A stretch of DNA of 64,000 nucleotides from contig OZ020515.1 of the NCBI GenBank assembly GCA_963971425.1, positions 17,624,291-17,688,290 on the forward strand. The letters run 5' to 3'. Both the position numbers and the translations under genes were made by a program. The DNA comes from Bryoerythrophyllum caledonicum (taxonomy: Eukaryota > Streptophyta > Bryopsida > Pottiales > Pottiaceae). Of this stretch, positions 11,529-23,416 are shown piece after piece. The notes under the pieces are model-generated. The model had not been told where the DNA came from, made no database searches, and worked only from the letters and a program-made list of their open reading frames with translations. Position 1 is the stretch's first letter; each line of letters starts with the position of its first letter.

Positions 11529-12560
11529 TGTTTTTTTTTAGTTTTAACCGTAGGATCTGAATGATGACTTATTAAGTAATATGCTCACAAAATTTCATAA
11601 AGTTTCACCGCACGGATTGAAAGATTATAATGTTTGAAGTAGTGAAAATGCTCATTTTCTTCCCTGCGTTTTCTGGATCAGCAGTCTTTGATTTCAATTG
11701 GTGTCACATTTTTGCACTATAAAAGGTCTCAATTAATTACCATAATGTTAAGCATGATGTTAGTTTGCTACATACCGATTTTTAGAGTTAGAAAAGGGGT
11801 GTAGCATATTCAAAAAAATTGTGCAATGAGTGGGGGTTCAAAAATTCACCATTCACGTTATGTTTTTTTGTGAACTTGATATCGTTTGAAATGAGAATCC
11901 AAATGGTCAATACGAAGGTTTACATCACATAATGCCGTAGAAAAAATCAAAAGTGAATCATACAAAGATCTTAAAGTTTTATGTGGAAAGGTAGAAGTTT
12001 TTTCGTACTCTCCTCGAAAATGTGTGACAATGTGTGAAAATAATTGACTTGGATTACTATGCTTTTTCACCAAAGAACTAACAACATGGTTAACACGATG
12101 GTATTGGATTTAGATCTCGTGTAGTGCAACAATTTTTAGGGGTAGACAAGGGGTGTAGCATATTTTTTTTAAATGTGCAATGAGTGGAGGTTCAGAAATT
12201 CACAATTAACATTATGTTTTTTTGTGAACTCGATATTGTTTTAAATGAGAATCCAAATGGTAAATAAGAAGTTTTACATCACATAATGCTGTAGGCATAA
12301 TCAAAAGTGAATCGTACGAAGTTCTCGTAGTTTTATGTGGAAAGGTAGAAGTTTTCTGGTATTCTCCCCGAAAATGTGTGACAATGTGTGAAAATAATTG
12401 ACTTGGATGAATATGCTATTTCACCAAAGAACTAACAACATGGTTAACACGATGGTATTGGATTTAGATCTTGTGTAGTGCAAAAGTTTTTAGAGGTAGA
12501 CAAGGGGTGTTGCATGTTCAAAAATATTGTGCAATGGGTGGTGGTTCAAAAATTCTTATT
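11529..12560 (+). repeat. TTAA-MITE remnant with 354-bp tandem duplication
   Basis: The interior matches the forward TTAA-type MITE (accgtaggatctgaatga, ccgcacggattgaaag) but the left end is lost. From 11779 a 354-bp unit repeats: 11779-12132, 12133-12486, then a partial third unit from 12487. It ends about 60 bp before the start codon of the 1321-codon ORF. Confidence 0.75.
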
Positions 12561-12599
12561 CCATACTAATAGTGACTATTGTTTTGTAACGATATACAG

Positions 12600-12618
12600 G
12601 TTTTTTGAGTGTTGCGTT
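12600..12618 (+). promoter_or_regulatory. Likely 3' splice site and 5' leader of the large ORF
   Basis: A branch-point-like tactaat, a T-rich tract and cag|G at 12597-12600 precede the ATG at 12619. A matching strong donor (TTG|GTAAGT) lies near 10032. This suggests a 5'-UTR intron, which would place the tandem array and the gap inside an intron. Confidence 0.4.
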
Positions 12619-15600
12619 ATGGCACCACCAAATATTGATAGAATCTGGGAGAGCCACGGCTGGTGGATTGCAGAAGTGGATGAGTCGAGCGCCTTCTTAT
12701 GGGTGACGGATTATCCCTTTGAGCTGGGAAAGCGTACATCGGCGTTGGGGAAGAGTTTTGGCAAAATCCAAGCAATCACTCTTCGACGTGATGATATGGT
12801 ATACGTTACTTGCGCAGTGGGTCCAGGTCAATCGGAAGTGAAGACTTCTCTTTCGAAGAAGTTGTTTTTGGCACCTGTCCCTTTGAATCTTCTTCAAAAT
12901 CCAGGTCAGGTGAAATTCCTCAAATCATTGCAGACGTTTTAGTTAAACATCTCTCTTGCGGTACGTACTGCTAGACACAACAACGTCTTATCCTGTTTAG
13001 CGTTATCACCGGAGATGGTGCTGAAGGCTAAGAAGATTATGGAGGAACATATTAGATATGAAGCATTTCGAAAGAGGGACCCATCACGTGCGACAACTCA
13101 AGCCCCACCAGCAGAACCAGAAGAAACAGAAGTTTATCGAGTTCTTGCTGAGCCGTTGCAACTGGATTGGCGACCACTGGAGGGGGGGAGGGGAAGTGGA
13201 GGCCAACATCCCAGCACAACTTCTGAGGTACAGACATTACCGAATCCTCCATTAACGAGTAGACGTCCTACGAAGAGGCCACGGCGTGTTGACAGTGATG
13301 TAGCTTCTGGTTCAAGAGAAAGCCCATCAAGTTTGGATCCAAGCGGGAGGAGGTTGATTGGCAGAAGTGCAAGATCGGGTGGCAGGATTCCTAGGTCGGG
13401 GCCCAGGACGTCTAATGGTCATCGTAGGGCCCCTACATCTACACCGGGAGATGTAGCTGATTTGTCAGCCGTGGCCCCGGAGGGAGAAGATTTTCACAAC
13501 CTTCCAGATAGTATACCAGAGGATTTTGAAGACAATGCGGAGATACCACAGAATGTTCCAACTCCTATGAATTTAAAAGCACCAGTGCCTACAACGGAGG
13601 AGATTGCGAAAGGATCAGTGTGGGGGAATTTTGTGTTTAAGGCACACATAGACCGCATTGTCTGTGTGGAGAACCCGGAAACGAACCACCGGGTTTTATC
13701 ACAGAAGAGGGTCAGAGAAGTATTTAACCGCTTAAGAGACCCAGAATCTGCGAGTCGGGTGAGTAGATTGGTACTTCAACCGATCAGATACATCGTACGT
13801 ACTACCACCGATGATAGTGTCATTGAGAAGGAGGAGCTGCCACTTCCGTTGGTAGGAACCGCACGAGAGTTTGAGCGCATGTTCATTGCACACGGGAGTG
13901 CTTCTGCACAGGGTGCGATGGGATCCCAGTATTCTTGGCTTCAAGATCATATCATTTGGGAACCGGTGGATGGGCAACACATAGTAGCAGCTTGTAAGTT
14001 TGCACAGCAGTAGTGGAGAGATGGTACTATGCCTTTAAATGAGTACCTGGACACGTTCGAGCGGCGGGAGGCCTCTTTTGTGGTGTATGATGATCGTCGC
14101 TTTTACATTGAGAAGTCTGCGCGGATCAACGTGGCAGAGTTCCAGAGATAGTCATATTCTACCATGGAGGAGGATTTTAGGAAGATCCGTCAGATTTGGA
14201 ATCTATATGGGAGGCCTGATAGCACACTATGTGCGGACGATGCACGCAGGGCTGTTGCTTTGGTGAGTGCGGCAAGTGCAGTACATAAGTTGTCCAAGGG
14301 GGATGGAGTTGTCACGGTGAAGAGATTGGCCAAAAACATGGAGGATCTTACCAATCATGCATGGAATCCGAGCAATGACTGCTTCGAAGCTATCATTCAA
14401 GTATGCAAGGACTACGAAGACGGCATTCTCTTTTACAGCAAGGAGGAAGAGGACAAGTGGAAGGACATGGCGAGGAAGAAAGAGTTGGATCCAAATGTGG
14501 ACGTACGACCAACAAGAAAGGAGATGACGCAGAATTGGTTGAGGCCGTTAGGTAGGGTTCCGAATCCATATTATCTTCGGTTGGCTAAGTCTGCTGCAGC
14601 GAAGCCGGTGGGGGAGGATGGAGTAAGACCACGTCAAGCATATTACTTCGACGGTGTAAAAGACAAGAATCCACATCCTCGTACTATTGCCGGTGTGGTT
14701 GACCGATATCAGAGACGAGAAGCTGTGATGAATTCCATCCGTTGGTTGATGGTAGAGAACAAGGAAAGTACACCTGATTCCATGGAGGATTTCTTTCGTA
14801 TCCGTGTAGGGAAGTATTTTCCGAGGAGTAACGCACAACTTGATACATTTGGGAAGCTTTTGAATGCTGCCACGAAAAAAGCTTGGACAGCTCCTGTGCG
14901 GGGGAAGGTGTCTAAACTGGAAGACATAGGCTACCTCATCCCTCCTTCCATCAGGTTTCATTATGGTGACATTGCAGCAGGGGGGCGTGGATACATTGGA
15001 CTGTTCGTGGATGTGGGAGGACATGCTACTGCTAATTGGGAATGGCAGATGGAAGTGAAGAGGCCAGGCCAGAGCGACACAGAGAATCTTCTTCCGGTTC
15101 GGTGTAGAAGAGGGTTATTCCGCACCGACTACATAGAGTTGGGGAAACCATGTTTGTGGGTGATTGATTGTCGACGTGGCGGTGGGAGGCATGGAGATGG
15201 TCATTGGGGAGACGCCCAGTTATCCGCAGTTTTTGCACAGCTGGCATTATGGATGGCAAATATTGAACGATGGAACGTGATCTTCTTGTTACTAGCGGCC
15301 GTGTATGCCAACGAAGATTTTTTCACGAAGGTGAAGCTTCCAGAGGGATGTACTATGCGACGTGGATGCTGGGCATTTGATCCCAACTCGGTTAATCCCT
15401 ATGCTCTTGATTTTACAGAGAATGGGCGTCTGGAGCAAGTAGTACAACCGATTGGCGATGTTGTGATTTGTATGCAGCACCCTCTGGGTACATCTCCTGG
15501 CCCGAACTATGTTTCTGGAGACGTTCCACTTCCACTTGTTTTCTTGGATCACTGGAGTGAGGCACGCCAACCCTGTGAAGTTGATTCACTTGAGAGATCT

Positions 15601-16584
15601 CCATCAGAGCTGGCAAGACTAGTGGGCTCATACTTGCCCCGTAGTTGGGGTTTAGTGGCGTGTAACATATCTACGGCCATTCCCACGATCCTTGAAGGAG
15701 ATTTCCAGGGATTTGAGGTTTTCATCGTTGACGATTGTACGGACAGAGTTTCATTTTTGTACAACGAGTTGTCCGACAATTTCCAAGGACAACTATTGGT
15801 CAGGACTGGTGGAACAAGTACTGGTTGCAACATCGTACCTGAGACCGAAGAGGCGGTTGGTGGAGTGAGGAATGAAGATGACAATGAGGATGGAGGTGGT
15901 TTAAATGAGAGATTGCCACGTTCAGGTACCACTGAAGATTTCTCATCTCGTAGTGGTTCAGACGCCGATGAAGATAGAGTGAACCAGTCTCCTCCAAGAG
16001 ATAGGATTCCATCAACGCAGCGGGCGGTGGGAGATACTTCAGGGCAGACATCTGCAACACCTACAGAGAGGATGCAAGATACCGGTGTAGTGGATGTTGG
16101 TTTGGCGGCAGGGTCAGGAGGGGGGCGTACATTTGATGGTCCTAGGCTGGAGATGGAGGAAGAAGAATTGGATTCATTGGAATTTTTTTCGGTGCAGAGG
16201 AGGATTCGACAGCCTTCGATGGCTTTTCAATCAGAGCCTGTATCGGAGACAGAAGAGACGTTCGGAGGTACTCAGAGTGATACCGGACTAGGTTTGCCTT
16301 CCGTTCCAAGATCTAGCGTATCCGAGGACATCATTGCATTTCAGGGGGCCTTCTCGTTAGAGCGAGAGATGTCCTTCAATCCAGAGGATGGCTTTTTCTA
16401 CAATGATGATAGGGTAAGGCGTACGCGGGAGGGTGTTCCTGGCGATTACCGATATGTTGAGTGTGCGTCCATTGGCATCGAAGGTGTGGGAGATCGTCCA
16501 GTGCAGGATCATGAACTGTCCGCTATGGTAGGTAGCGCCATTGGACACGTGGAGGGAGTCGTTCCGCCAGAAGATGAGCTGTGA
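12619..16584 (+). pseudogene. Large ORF of giant element, three in-frame TAG codons
   Basis: One frame of 1321 codons from ATG 12619 to TGA 16582, interrupted only by TAG at codons 108 (12940), 465 (14011) and 511 (14149). No TAA, TGA or frameshift is seen. I do not recognise the protein. The N-terminus has WWIAEVDESSAFLW. Residues about 130-310 are low-complexity and basic. Residues about 330-510 resemble a ParB/sulfiredoxin domain (IDRIVCVENPETNHRVL, then VDGQHIVAAC with D451-H454). Downstream come FVDVGGHATANWEW, VIDCRRGGGRHGDGHWGDAQ (around D850) and an acidic C-terminal tail. Read strictly, it is a broken gene. TAG readthrough or recent C-to-T decay of CAG would both explain the pattern. 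Other genes in the window end with TAG, so the code itself is standard. Confidence 0.65.
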
Positions 16585-17150
16585 GTCGTGGAGCTATATA
16601 CTATTGTAGAACATGCACGCAGTTTAGGTGACCAGTACGTTAGTATAATGTAGTTTGAGATGTGTCTATCGTTCGGTGGGTGGTATATATTTATATATTG
16701 GGTGGTCTATATGATATGTTTGATTTTAGAATTCCTCGGCAATAGTGTGGAATTGCTTGATTATGTATGTTTTTGCATTATAAAATACAGTGAGGTACTT
16801 TACACTGTCTTAGGAAATTGCATATATATTTTTGTATCTCTTACACATTGTATTTGTAGTGCACTACTCTAAAATCCTATAATAACTCATAACAAATTTA
16901 TAATCTCTTTGGGCACATGATTATAATTTTGTAGCAGGATTTGTAAACTAGATTAGAAATCATATATTTTCTAAAAAAAGGTAGAAAATGTAAAAATTAT
17001 ATTACTGATATGAACATGAAGATGCCAAGGTATGACACAACAAACACCAAAAATTTTTGACAAAAAACATACTAAACTTTTGCCAAATTTTGATTTAAAA
17101 AAAAGTTATGAGCAAATAACTTGCGGCTTTCTACCAGCAAGCAGTGCACT
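16585..17150. other. AT-rich subterminal region, no gene seen
   Basis: This lies between the large ORF and the right inverted repeat. It is AT-rich with no supported coding sequence and presumably holds the 3' end of the large ORF's transcript. Confidence 0.5.
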
Positions 17151-17185
17151 TGGCTAAGTGCATAATTGCTTAATTGCGTGTTCAT
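17151..17185 (-). repeat. Right terminal inverted repeat of giant element
   Basis: Reverse complement of 3547-3581 with a single G/A difference. AGTGCACT lies directly inside it, as on the left. Confidence 0.75.
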
Positions 17186-18337
17186 GTTGTTTATGCAGCT
17201 GAGAAAGTATTCTCTCTGCAAGTTCCATATCATGCCCACACATACCTTAGATTATATTGCCATCATAATCAAAAAGGCCACATCACCAAACTGGAAAGAA
17301 CTTACCACAACTTGAATAGTAGCAAAATGGCCATGGCCCGTAATCGCCCAAGGTATGCATTGACCGCAAATCCACGAAGGAAAGGGCTCAATGGTCATAG
17401 ATAAGCTTGCGGCCATGGACTTAGCTTTACCGGACAGAGTGTATTTTATCATATAGATAGAAAATTGTGAGATTTTTTACACAACTAACTTCACTTCCTT
17501 TGCAGCTTTATTATAGAAAAGCTTTTGATAGTGCAGAAATTTCATACCAAGAGGTTTGAAAGTTTCTTCCACTAATAACTAGGCACAAAACTCAAGTTTT
17601 TGTACCTTATTTTCCTACTTGATGAAAATAGAGTACTAATCCATATTTTCACCGTCTGAGTTTACTGCTAGTTCCTTGTCTGGTGGGCATGGTCTTAGAA
17701 GTGGAGCAAACAGACACTTTATTCACGCCAGTCTCCTTCGAGGATCGGCGTTCTTCTTCTTCATCGTGTGAGTTAAGAAAAACATAATGTATTTTTTGTG
17801 GTTTTTTACCCTTTCTTGTTGTAAGGTTGTTTTAGATATGCTATACACCTATAACATACCTTTAACATATTTTGAACAATAGTCTATCGTCCACAAGGGG
17901 AAGTAGTTTTATACGACTATCAATGTCATATGAACATAGATTTAAAGGTAGAAGGGCAAACAATTTATTCATGTCAACCTCTTTCAAAGACTTGAGTTCA
18001 TCTTTAGAATCTGTATCTTGAATAAGTACCTTACATCATATAGATTGTGATGGCAAAGAGTTGCAACTTTGCATAGTGTAGAGAATTTCATTTATATGAA
18101 TAACTTAGATTGTCAATCTTCTAAAATCAAGGTGCATGAAAACCACATTTTCAAGTAGAATTTTGCACTTTCAGTTGTAAGATCTTAAAATAGACTTCTA
18201 TATGAACATACCGCAAATTGTTCCTTACAATCCACCGCACGGATATGAAGATTACAGCATTTGAAGTGCAAGAAAAAGTTTATTTCTCCCACTGAGGTTT
18301 TAGTAATGTCCTTCTATAGTCAAAATTTCAGAGGTAT

Positions 18338-18555
18338 GCTATCTTGTGAGCGGTGAACAATGAGCGGTGAGCGGTGAATAAAAAAATAGAAGAAAAATAT
18401 TTATTTTGTTCTTTTCTTTGAAAAATATGAAAGTGATACCTTCTACTACACCATGAAACCTAAAATATACACCCTAAACCCTAAATCCTTAATCCTAAAC
18501 CCTAAATTTGATTGCTCAATGCTCGCCGCTCACCATTTACCGCTCACAAGATAGC
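18338..18555. mobile_element. 218-bp MITE with GCTATCTTGTGAGCGG ends
   Basis: The two ends are inverted copies of GCTATCTTGTGAGCGGT. GAGCGGTGA is repeated near each end. The interior has several telomere-like ctaaaccctaaa motifs. It is inserted in a decayed TTAA-type MITE remnant. Confidence 0.65.
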
Positions 18556-19309
18556 AATCCTCTTGGATCTTTAAGGATTAAATGCTATAATCTTTCAATC
18601 CATGCAATCAAAAAATATTCAAAAAAAATAGATACATTCTTCTGGTACCACATAACAAGATCCTACAGTTTGAAGCGGAGTCAGATCATTGTTTGGAATT
18701 TTTATATGTTGGCACTATGAACACCAAACGATAGTTTTGAAGTTCTATTTTCCAAATCTTATAATAGATTCTATCTCTTTTGAATTGGCCATTTCATGAA
18801 AAAAGTTAGGCTACTCAAAATATATTTTTTGAGAATCTTAGTACTACTCAAAAACTTTAAGTGGGCCCATTTGTAACCTTTAGAATTTTATAAAAGATTA
18901 ACAAATATACCTATATTAAGTGCAAAAATTAAAGAGAAGTCACTTTTTGAGCATTTTGCAAAAAAATCTATTGGTCCTTGAAATTTGTACACAAAAATTC
19001 AGAACAAAATCATTTCATTTTCCTTTCTTTTTTTAGATATTTATTAAAAGCATATAATGTGGATTAAGATTTATAGGAAATTAATATCACAAAAATGGTT
19101 TGTAAGATTTGGACTGGACCCCTTTTCCTTACAAAATTGTTAGAATATGCTAAACACTTATTCCATATCTTACAGGTGGTGGAAAAGTACCATGCGTTAT
19201 ATGGAAAAATTATAGCAAATTGTGAAGATTGTTTATAATAGTCCATTGATTTTTAATTCTTATTTTTTATTTTATTTTCACAAGAAAAGGATACCTCTAC
19301 TCCAAGAAA

Positions 19310-19735
19310 GGCAAAAACAGGGCAAACCCCCCAGGACCGGCGAGGGCAGGCAAAGCCTGTGCGAAGTTAGTTGTTGGTCAAAGAATGGTGGTTAGTGTTA
19401 CTTCTACTTCTATATTAGTATAACTTCCAATGCGATCTTTCATCAACCCAAGAAGCGAGAATTTGATTGCAGCACCATTGCGCTTTGAAACGTACAGTGA
19501 TCTCCTTACTATCCAACAAAGCCTTCTCACACTTGATTCTAGTCTTGGCCAACGCGTTCCTCCCACAGTCCACCAACCCAAGCCACACCTTGGCATGCAA
19601 TTTTCCTTAGGCCACCTAGTATTGTTGAAAGTCACATCATTCCTTTCACACCGTAAGCACCACAAGATAATTCCACGAAGGAGAAGCCAAAATTTACTTA
19701 CCGTTTTAAATCTTCTCGGAATCCAATGAGCAAAA
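19310..19735 (-). pseudogene. LINE-like reverse transcriptase C-terminal remnant
   Basis: On the minus strand, CERNDVTFNNTRWPKEN continues in a neighbouring frame as AKVWLGLVDCGRNALAKTR. This resembles the zf-RVT end of plant LINE ORF2, with a frameshift between the two parts. No catalytic RT motif is present in the fragment. Confidence 0.4.
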
Positions 19736-20057
19736 ATCTCATGTTTCTACGAAAGAGTTTGATTGAGAATAGTGTTGTTACTATCATGCACGTTAGGATC
19801 TCTACTGTCCCCAGTGCTCTCAACACTAGTCTCATTGGCCTCGGAGCCCCCTGCGATTTGACTGCCTCACCCTCCTCCGCGTCCGCTTGCAGTTGTTATG
19901 GATAGACTGCAAGCTAATGAGCATCTTCATGCCCCAGCTCTATGCTTCCATAGTCAAAGGTCACTTCTAGAATCTGCGGAGGACAGTTTCTCTAGCACCG
20001 CTACTACACATGGGACATTGTTCATCTAGAGTGTCTTGCACATGTCCTCTCTAGACA

Positions 20058-20296
20058 TTAACCCTTAAACGTCAGAGCCAGCCCGAGGGGCTTGGTTTTT
20101 CCATTTTTCAACTCACTTTGACCATGATTTTCTAATGATGGATATTCATTTTAATGATTTTTCTTTTTCAAAATTCTTTGAATGTATAATAAAAATCATG
20201 TGATATAATTAGAATATAAATGGTAGCTAAATATGGGTGTTAAAATTCAAAGATTCTATAAAATTTCTATAGAAAGATTTGTCGTTTAAGGGTTAA
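20058..20296. mobile_element. 239-bp MITE, TTAACCCTTAAACG ends
   Basis: It starts TTAACCCTTAAACGTCAG and ends cgtttaagggTTAA, with TIRs of 14 bp or more. Related fragments occur at 2005, 30223 and 40694. Confidence 0.8.
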
Positions 20297-20634
20297 TGGC
20301 CACGGCCTTGTGCCATATCAACCACATAAGTCCAGCTTCTTTTCTAACTTTGTCCGGGTCCCATACGTTTAACTACCTCAATTTGTAGTCAACACGGAGT
20401 ATTCCGTTCCATTTTCTCAAGACAACAGAAGGAACCTTTTGTTTATCACGCAGAATGGTATGACCCAATTTCGACGTGAATTGCATAAAGGGTATGTCAC
20501 CCTGCCACTTATATTGTTTGGGGTTCCCTTGGAATTGATCGCACCTACCATAATACAAGTGGATGACATTTTTCTTCGGTACACGCATAACTTCAGTGAC
20601 TCATACCCTCCTGATGAAGGCATATTTATCCTAG

Positions 20635-20890
20635 TCGAGCATTGTACCAAGCCTCAGCCTTGGGTGGCTCCATTTTTCTGGCCTTTTAACTTTTGGGGCT
20701 CTAGAGGCTTTTTTTGAATTTTTTTGCCAAACTCGGGGCATGCCGTCCCAAATTACCTTCGGAGGCCCCCCTTTAACCAAATAGGGACCCCCTCCAACAT
20801 ATAAATAGAGGCCGGTTTTGTCCCTATCCTCCCCCACCCTCCCAAGCCTGAGGCTTGATGCAACGCTCGACGGAGGTATTTAGGCAAATC
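20635..20890 (+). repeat. Dispersed repeat family, copy 1
   Basis: Runs from gcattgtaccaagcctcagc to ggaggtatttaggcaaatc. An inverted copy is at 29580-29832, and a diverged copy with TAGACGGATG inverted ends is at about 21880-22112. No coding sequence. Confidence 0.6.
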
Positions 20891-20926
20891 CCCGATGAAG
20901 CCCATGGAAATTGATACGAGCTCTTC

Positions 20927-21318
20927 ACCCATCATCCAACAATCCATTGATTTCATTTGGAAAGGATTCACAGTATGTCGACCATGTAAATTGAGGGTCC
21001 AAAGGTACAATACATCATGTAAATAATAATGGTGAAAAGTGACAATTTGGTAAAGTACAAAAAAATTATTTCATAAAAAATCAAAGGAAGTTGACCATGT
21101 GAATTTAGGATACAAAAAGTTTACCCATCATCCAACAATCCATTGATTTCATTTGGAAAGGATTCACAGTATGTCGACCACGTAAATTGAGGGTCCAAAG
21201 GTACAATACATCATGTAAATAATAATGGTGAAAAGTGACAATGGTAAAGTACAAAAAAATTATTTCATAAAAAATCAAAGGAAGTTGACCATGTGAATTT
21301 AGGATACAAAAAGTTTAC
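20927..21318 (+). repeat. 196-bp tandem duplication
   Basis: Units 20927-21122 and 21123-21318 are almost identical (acccatcatccaacaatcc). A third, diverged relative lies around 22345-22495. Confidence 0.85.
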
Positions 21319-21413
21319 TCATCTTGCTTCAAATGTTTATCCCCGGCAGGACCAAGACATTTTAGAGGAATCTTTACTCCATTGATTAAAAACTTACAAA
21401 TGGGTAAAATTAC

Positions 21414-21414
<1 letters not shown>

Positions 21415-21473
<59 letters not shown>
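21415..21473 (+). repeat. 59-bp poly(A) tract
   Basis: An uninterrupted run of A. It directly precedes the duplicated spacer 21481-21835. It may be a retroposed tail or simple slippage. Confidence 0.9.
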
Positions 21474-21475
<2 letters not shown>

Positions 21476-21480
21476 AGTGT

Positions 21481-21835
21481 TAGTGCAAAAATCAAGAGAA
21501 GTCTGTTTTTGTGCATTTTGCAGAAAAATCTATTGGTCTTTGACATTTGTAAACAAAAATTTAGAACGTAATCATTTCCATTTCCTTTCTTATAAAGATA
21601 TTCATTAAAAGCATATAATGCAGATTAAGATTTATAGGAAATCAATATCACAAAAATGATTTGTGAGATTTCGTTCCGGACCCTTTTTCCTCACAAAATT
21701 GTTAGAATATGCTAAACAGTTATTCCAAATCTTACAGTTGGTGGAAAAGTACCATGCACCATATGAAAAAATTATTGCATGTTGTGAAGATTATTTTTAA
21801 TAGTCCATTGACTTCATTTGGAAAAGAATCACAAG
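21481..21835 (+). repeat. Direct duplicate of 18905-19250
   Basis: Shared sequence includes gattaagatttataggaaat and gttagaatatgctaaac. Both copies are in the same orientation about 2.6 kb apart. Confidence 0.7.
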
Positions 21836-22115
21836 TATGTTGACCACGTAAATTGAGGGTCAAAGGTACGGATATCTTTATTTCATGTAGACGGATGTCA
21901 TGGAGGATAGGCTAAGGATAGGCCTTTTTATAGCTTTTTGAATTTGGGAAGTCCATAAGCATTTTTTGGAAGAAAAAAAATGACAAATTTGGGGCTTGCG
22001 GCCCCAAGTCACCTTCACCAAGCCCGCCTTGGTCTAATTAGGGCCCCCCTCCAACTTAAAAATAGGGACCAGGTTTTGTCCTCACCTCCCTTTGTGTACC
22101 ATCCGTCTATTTGGT

Positions 22116-22338
22116 TTAACCCCTAAAGGACCAGAGTCTCCTTCAGGGGGATTCCTTGATTTTTGGGCAGGTTCCTAAAGTTCGAAAAAAAATCAATTTT
22201 CTCTGAAATTTTTATTCTAGATTGCCTTTGATAAGAGCTTCGTGGACATATTTTTATTTTATTTGTTGGATTTGTGGTTTGAAAGTTAGTACCACTTATA
22301 ATTTTTGAGGGAAATTGTCAAGGAACTTTAGGGGTTAA
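22116..22338. mobile_element. 223-bp TTAACCCCTAAAG MITE
   Basis: It starts TTAACCCCTAAAGGACC and ends aactttaggggTTAA. This is a short derivative of the long TTAA-type family. Confidence 0.82.
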
Positions 22339-22538
22339 AGAGATTCCAAAGGTACAACATATCATGTAAATAGTAATGGTGAAAAGTGACCATTTTGTAT
22401 AGTACAAAAATTTACTTCTTAAAAAAAATCAAAGGAAATCGGCCATGTGAATTTAGGGTACAAAAAGTTTACTCATCTTACTTCAAATGTTTATCCCCTA
22501 AAGGACCAAGACATTTTAGAGGTATTCTTCTCCGTTGA

Positions 22539-22935
22539 TTAAAAATGCAAAGATGGACTTTTGAGAATGCAATCATAGGATCTTCCTCTAAACTTATATG
22601 AGACATTAGACTTTTCATGAAAGAGCGTTCCAAAGGAAAAAGCAAGTACGGCAGTGGTGCCGAACAGGACAAAAACAATTATGCAAGAGAATAGACTTCC
22701 TAAAATCTCATGCTCCCTTTTTCTGCACCGATGAAATGCATGGCAATTGATGCTCTTAAGCCCTACTCCATACAAACTAAACCTCCCCTCTTAGTATCCC
22801 AAGTTTCCAAACAATTGACCGATGATTCCCCCACACCTTTCCCAAGCCAAGTCACAGTGTACATTTGGTCCAAGTTTCTAACATGGGACCCTAAGATTCA
22901 TGGTGACATACGAGGTCACCCTCCTTTACTTTGAG
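22539..22935 (-). pseudogene. Degenerate repeat-derived coding remnant A
   Basis: The minus-strand reading YGVGLKSINCHAFHRCRK matches HGVGPKSINCQAFHWSRK from 26381-26740, so the two are paralogous remnants of one repeated protein. I do not recognise the family; a LINE origin is possible. Confidence 0.35.
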
Positions 22936-23416
22936 AAAAAGAACTCTGTTGTGAACAAGCTTTTGTGAAATTTGACCATCCAGATTGAAAGATAATGCAG
23001 TCAAAGAAAAATATTGCCATCATCAGAGGTTTGTTATTATTTATGATTTTTCCATTTGAACAAGTCTCATGGTTTTTAGAGAAACAGTCCCAAGACTGTA
23101 ATAGAAACTGTATGTAGGAATTTATGATGGTAACACTTGCCAGTTTGACCAGCGTGAATAGAAAGCCTAATAAAAGGGCATAGAGTCAGCATAATTGTGT
23201 AAATGTGGGTCAGCCACACACAAACTGGAATGATCCTCACATGGAATGCGTGTACAAATTGACATACATGGATCACAAAAGTCCAGCATCATAATAATAG
23301 CATCTGTGTTCAGGGCCGCTTCACACCGGGCCAATTCGAGAGTCCGTCAAAAGTTCCGCACAAACTATGGCGAGAGTCCAAACTTTTGGATTTCCAAAAA
23401 CATTAAAATATACATA

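Larger units (their letters stand above)
3547..17185. mobile_element. Candidate giant two-ORF DNA transposon
   Basis: The segment is bounded by a 35-bp inverted repeat: 3547-3581 on the plus strand and 17151-17185 on the minus strand, 34/35 identical, starting ATGAACACGCAATTAAGC. Inside are two long intronless ORFs transcribed away from each other: a DUF7869-like transposase candidate (minus) and a 1321-codon protein with three TAG codons (plus). Later TTAA-type MITEs at 7528-8477 and 8768-9519, a tandem array at 11779-12560, a telobox minisatellite and a 200-base sequence gap occupy the centre. ATGCA occurs just outside both ends (3536-3540, 17193-17197), but the exact termini and target duplication are not resolved. 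That both ORFs belong to one element is inferred from the bracketing repeats and the symmetric layout. Two independent elements are the alternative. Confidence 0.6.
17186..20057. other. Gene-poor spacer with repeat fragments
   Basis: No gene is supported. A stretch at 17664-17770 resembles 41366-41470 (acactttattcacgccag). 18180-18330 holds a scrap of the TTAA-type MITE. 18905-19250 is duplicated at 21481-21835. LINE-like coding scraps lie at 19310-19735. Confidence 0.5.

Noticed and set aside
12940..14151. Reassigned amber codon (TAG as an amino acid)
   Set aside because: The FolD, Dabb and transposase-like ORFs in the same window end with TAG, so TAG works as a stop here.
18460..18510. Telomere or interstitial telomere array
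   Set aside because: Only a few degenerate AAACCCTAA units within a MITE; likewise at 11330-11350 and 44220-44330. Not a telomeric tract.
2836..19000. Missing kinase exons of the LRR receptor
   Set aside because: I looked for HRDxK, DFG and APE-type motifs before and after the giant element and saw none.
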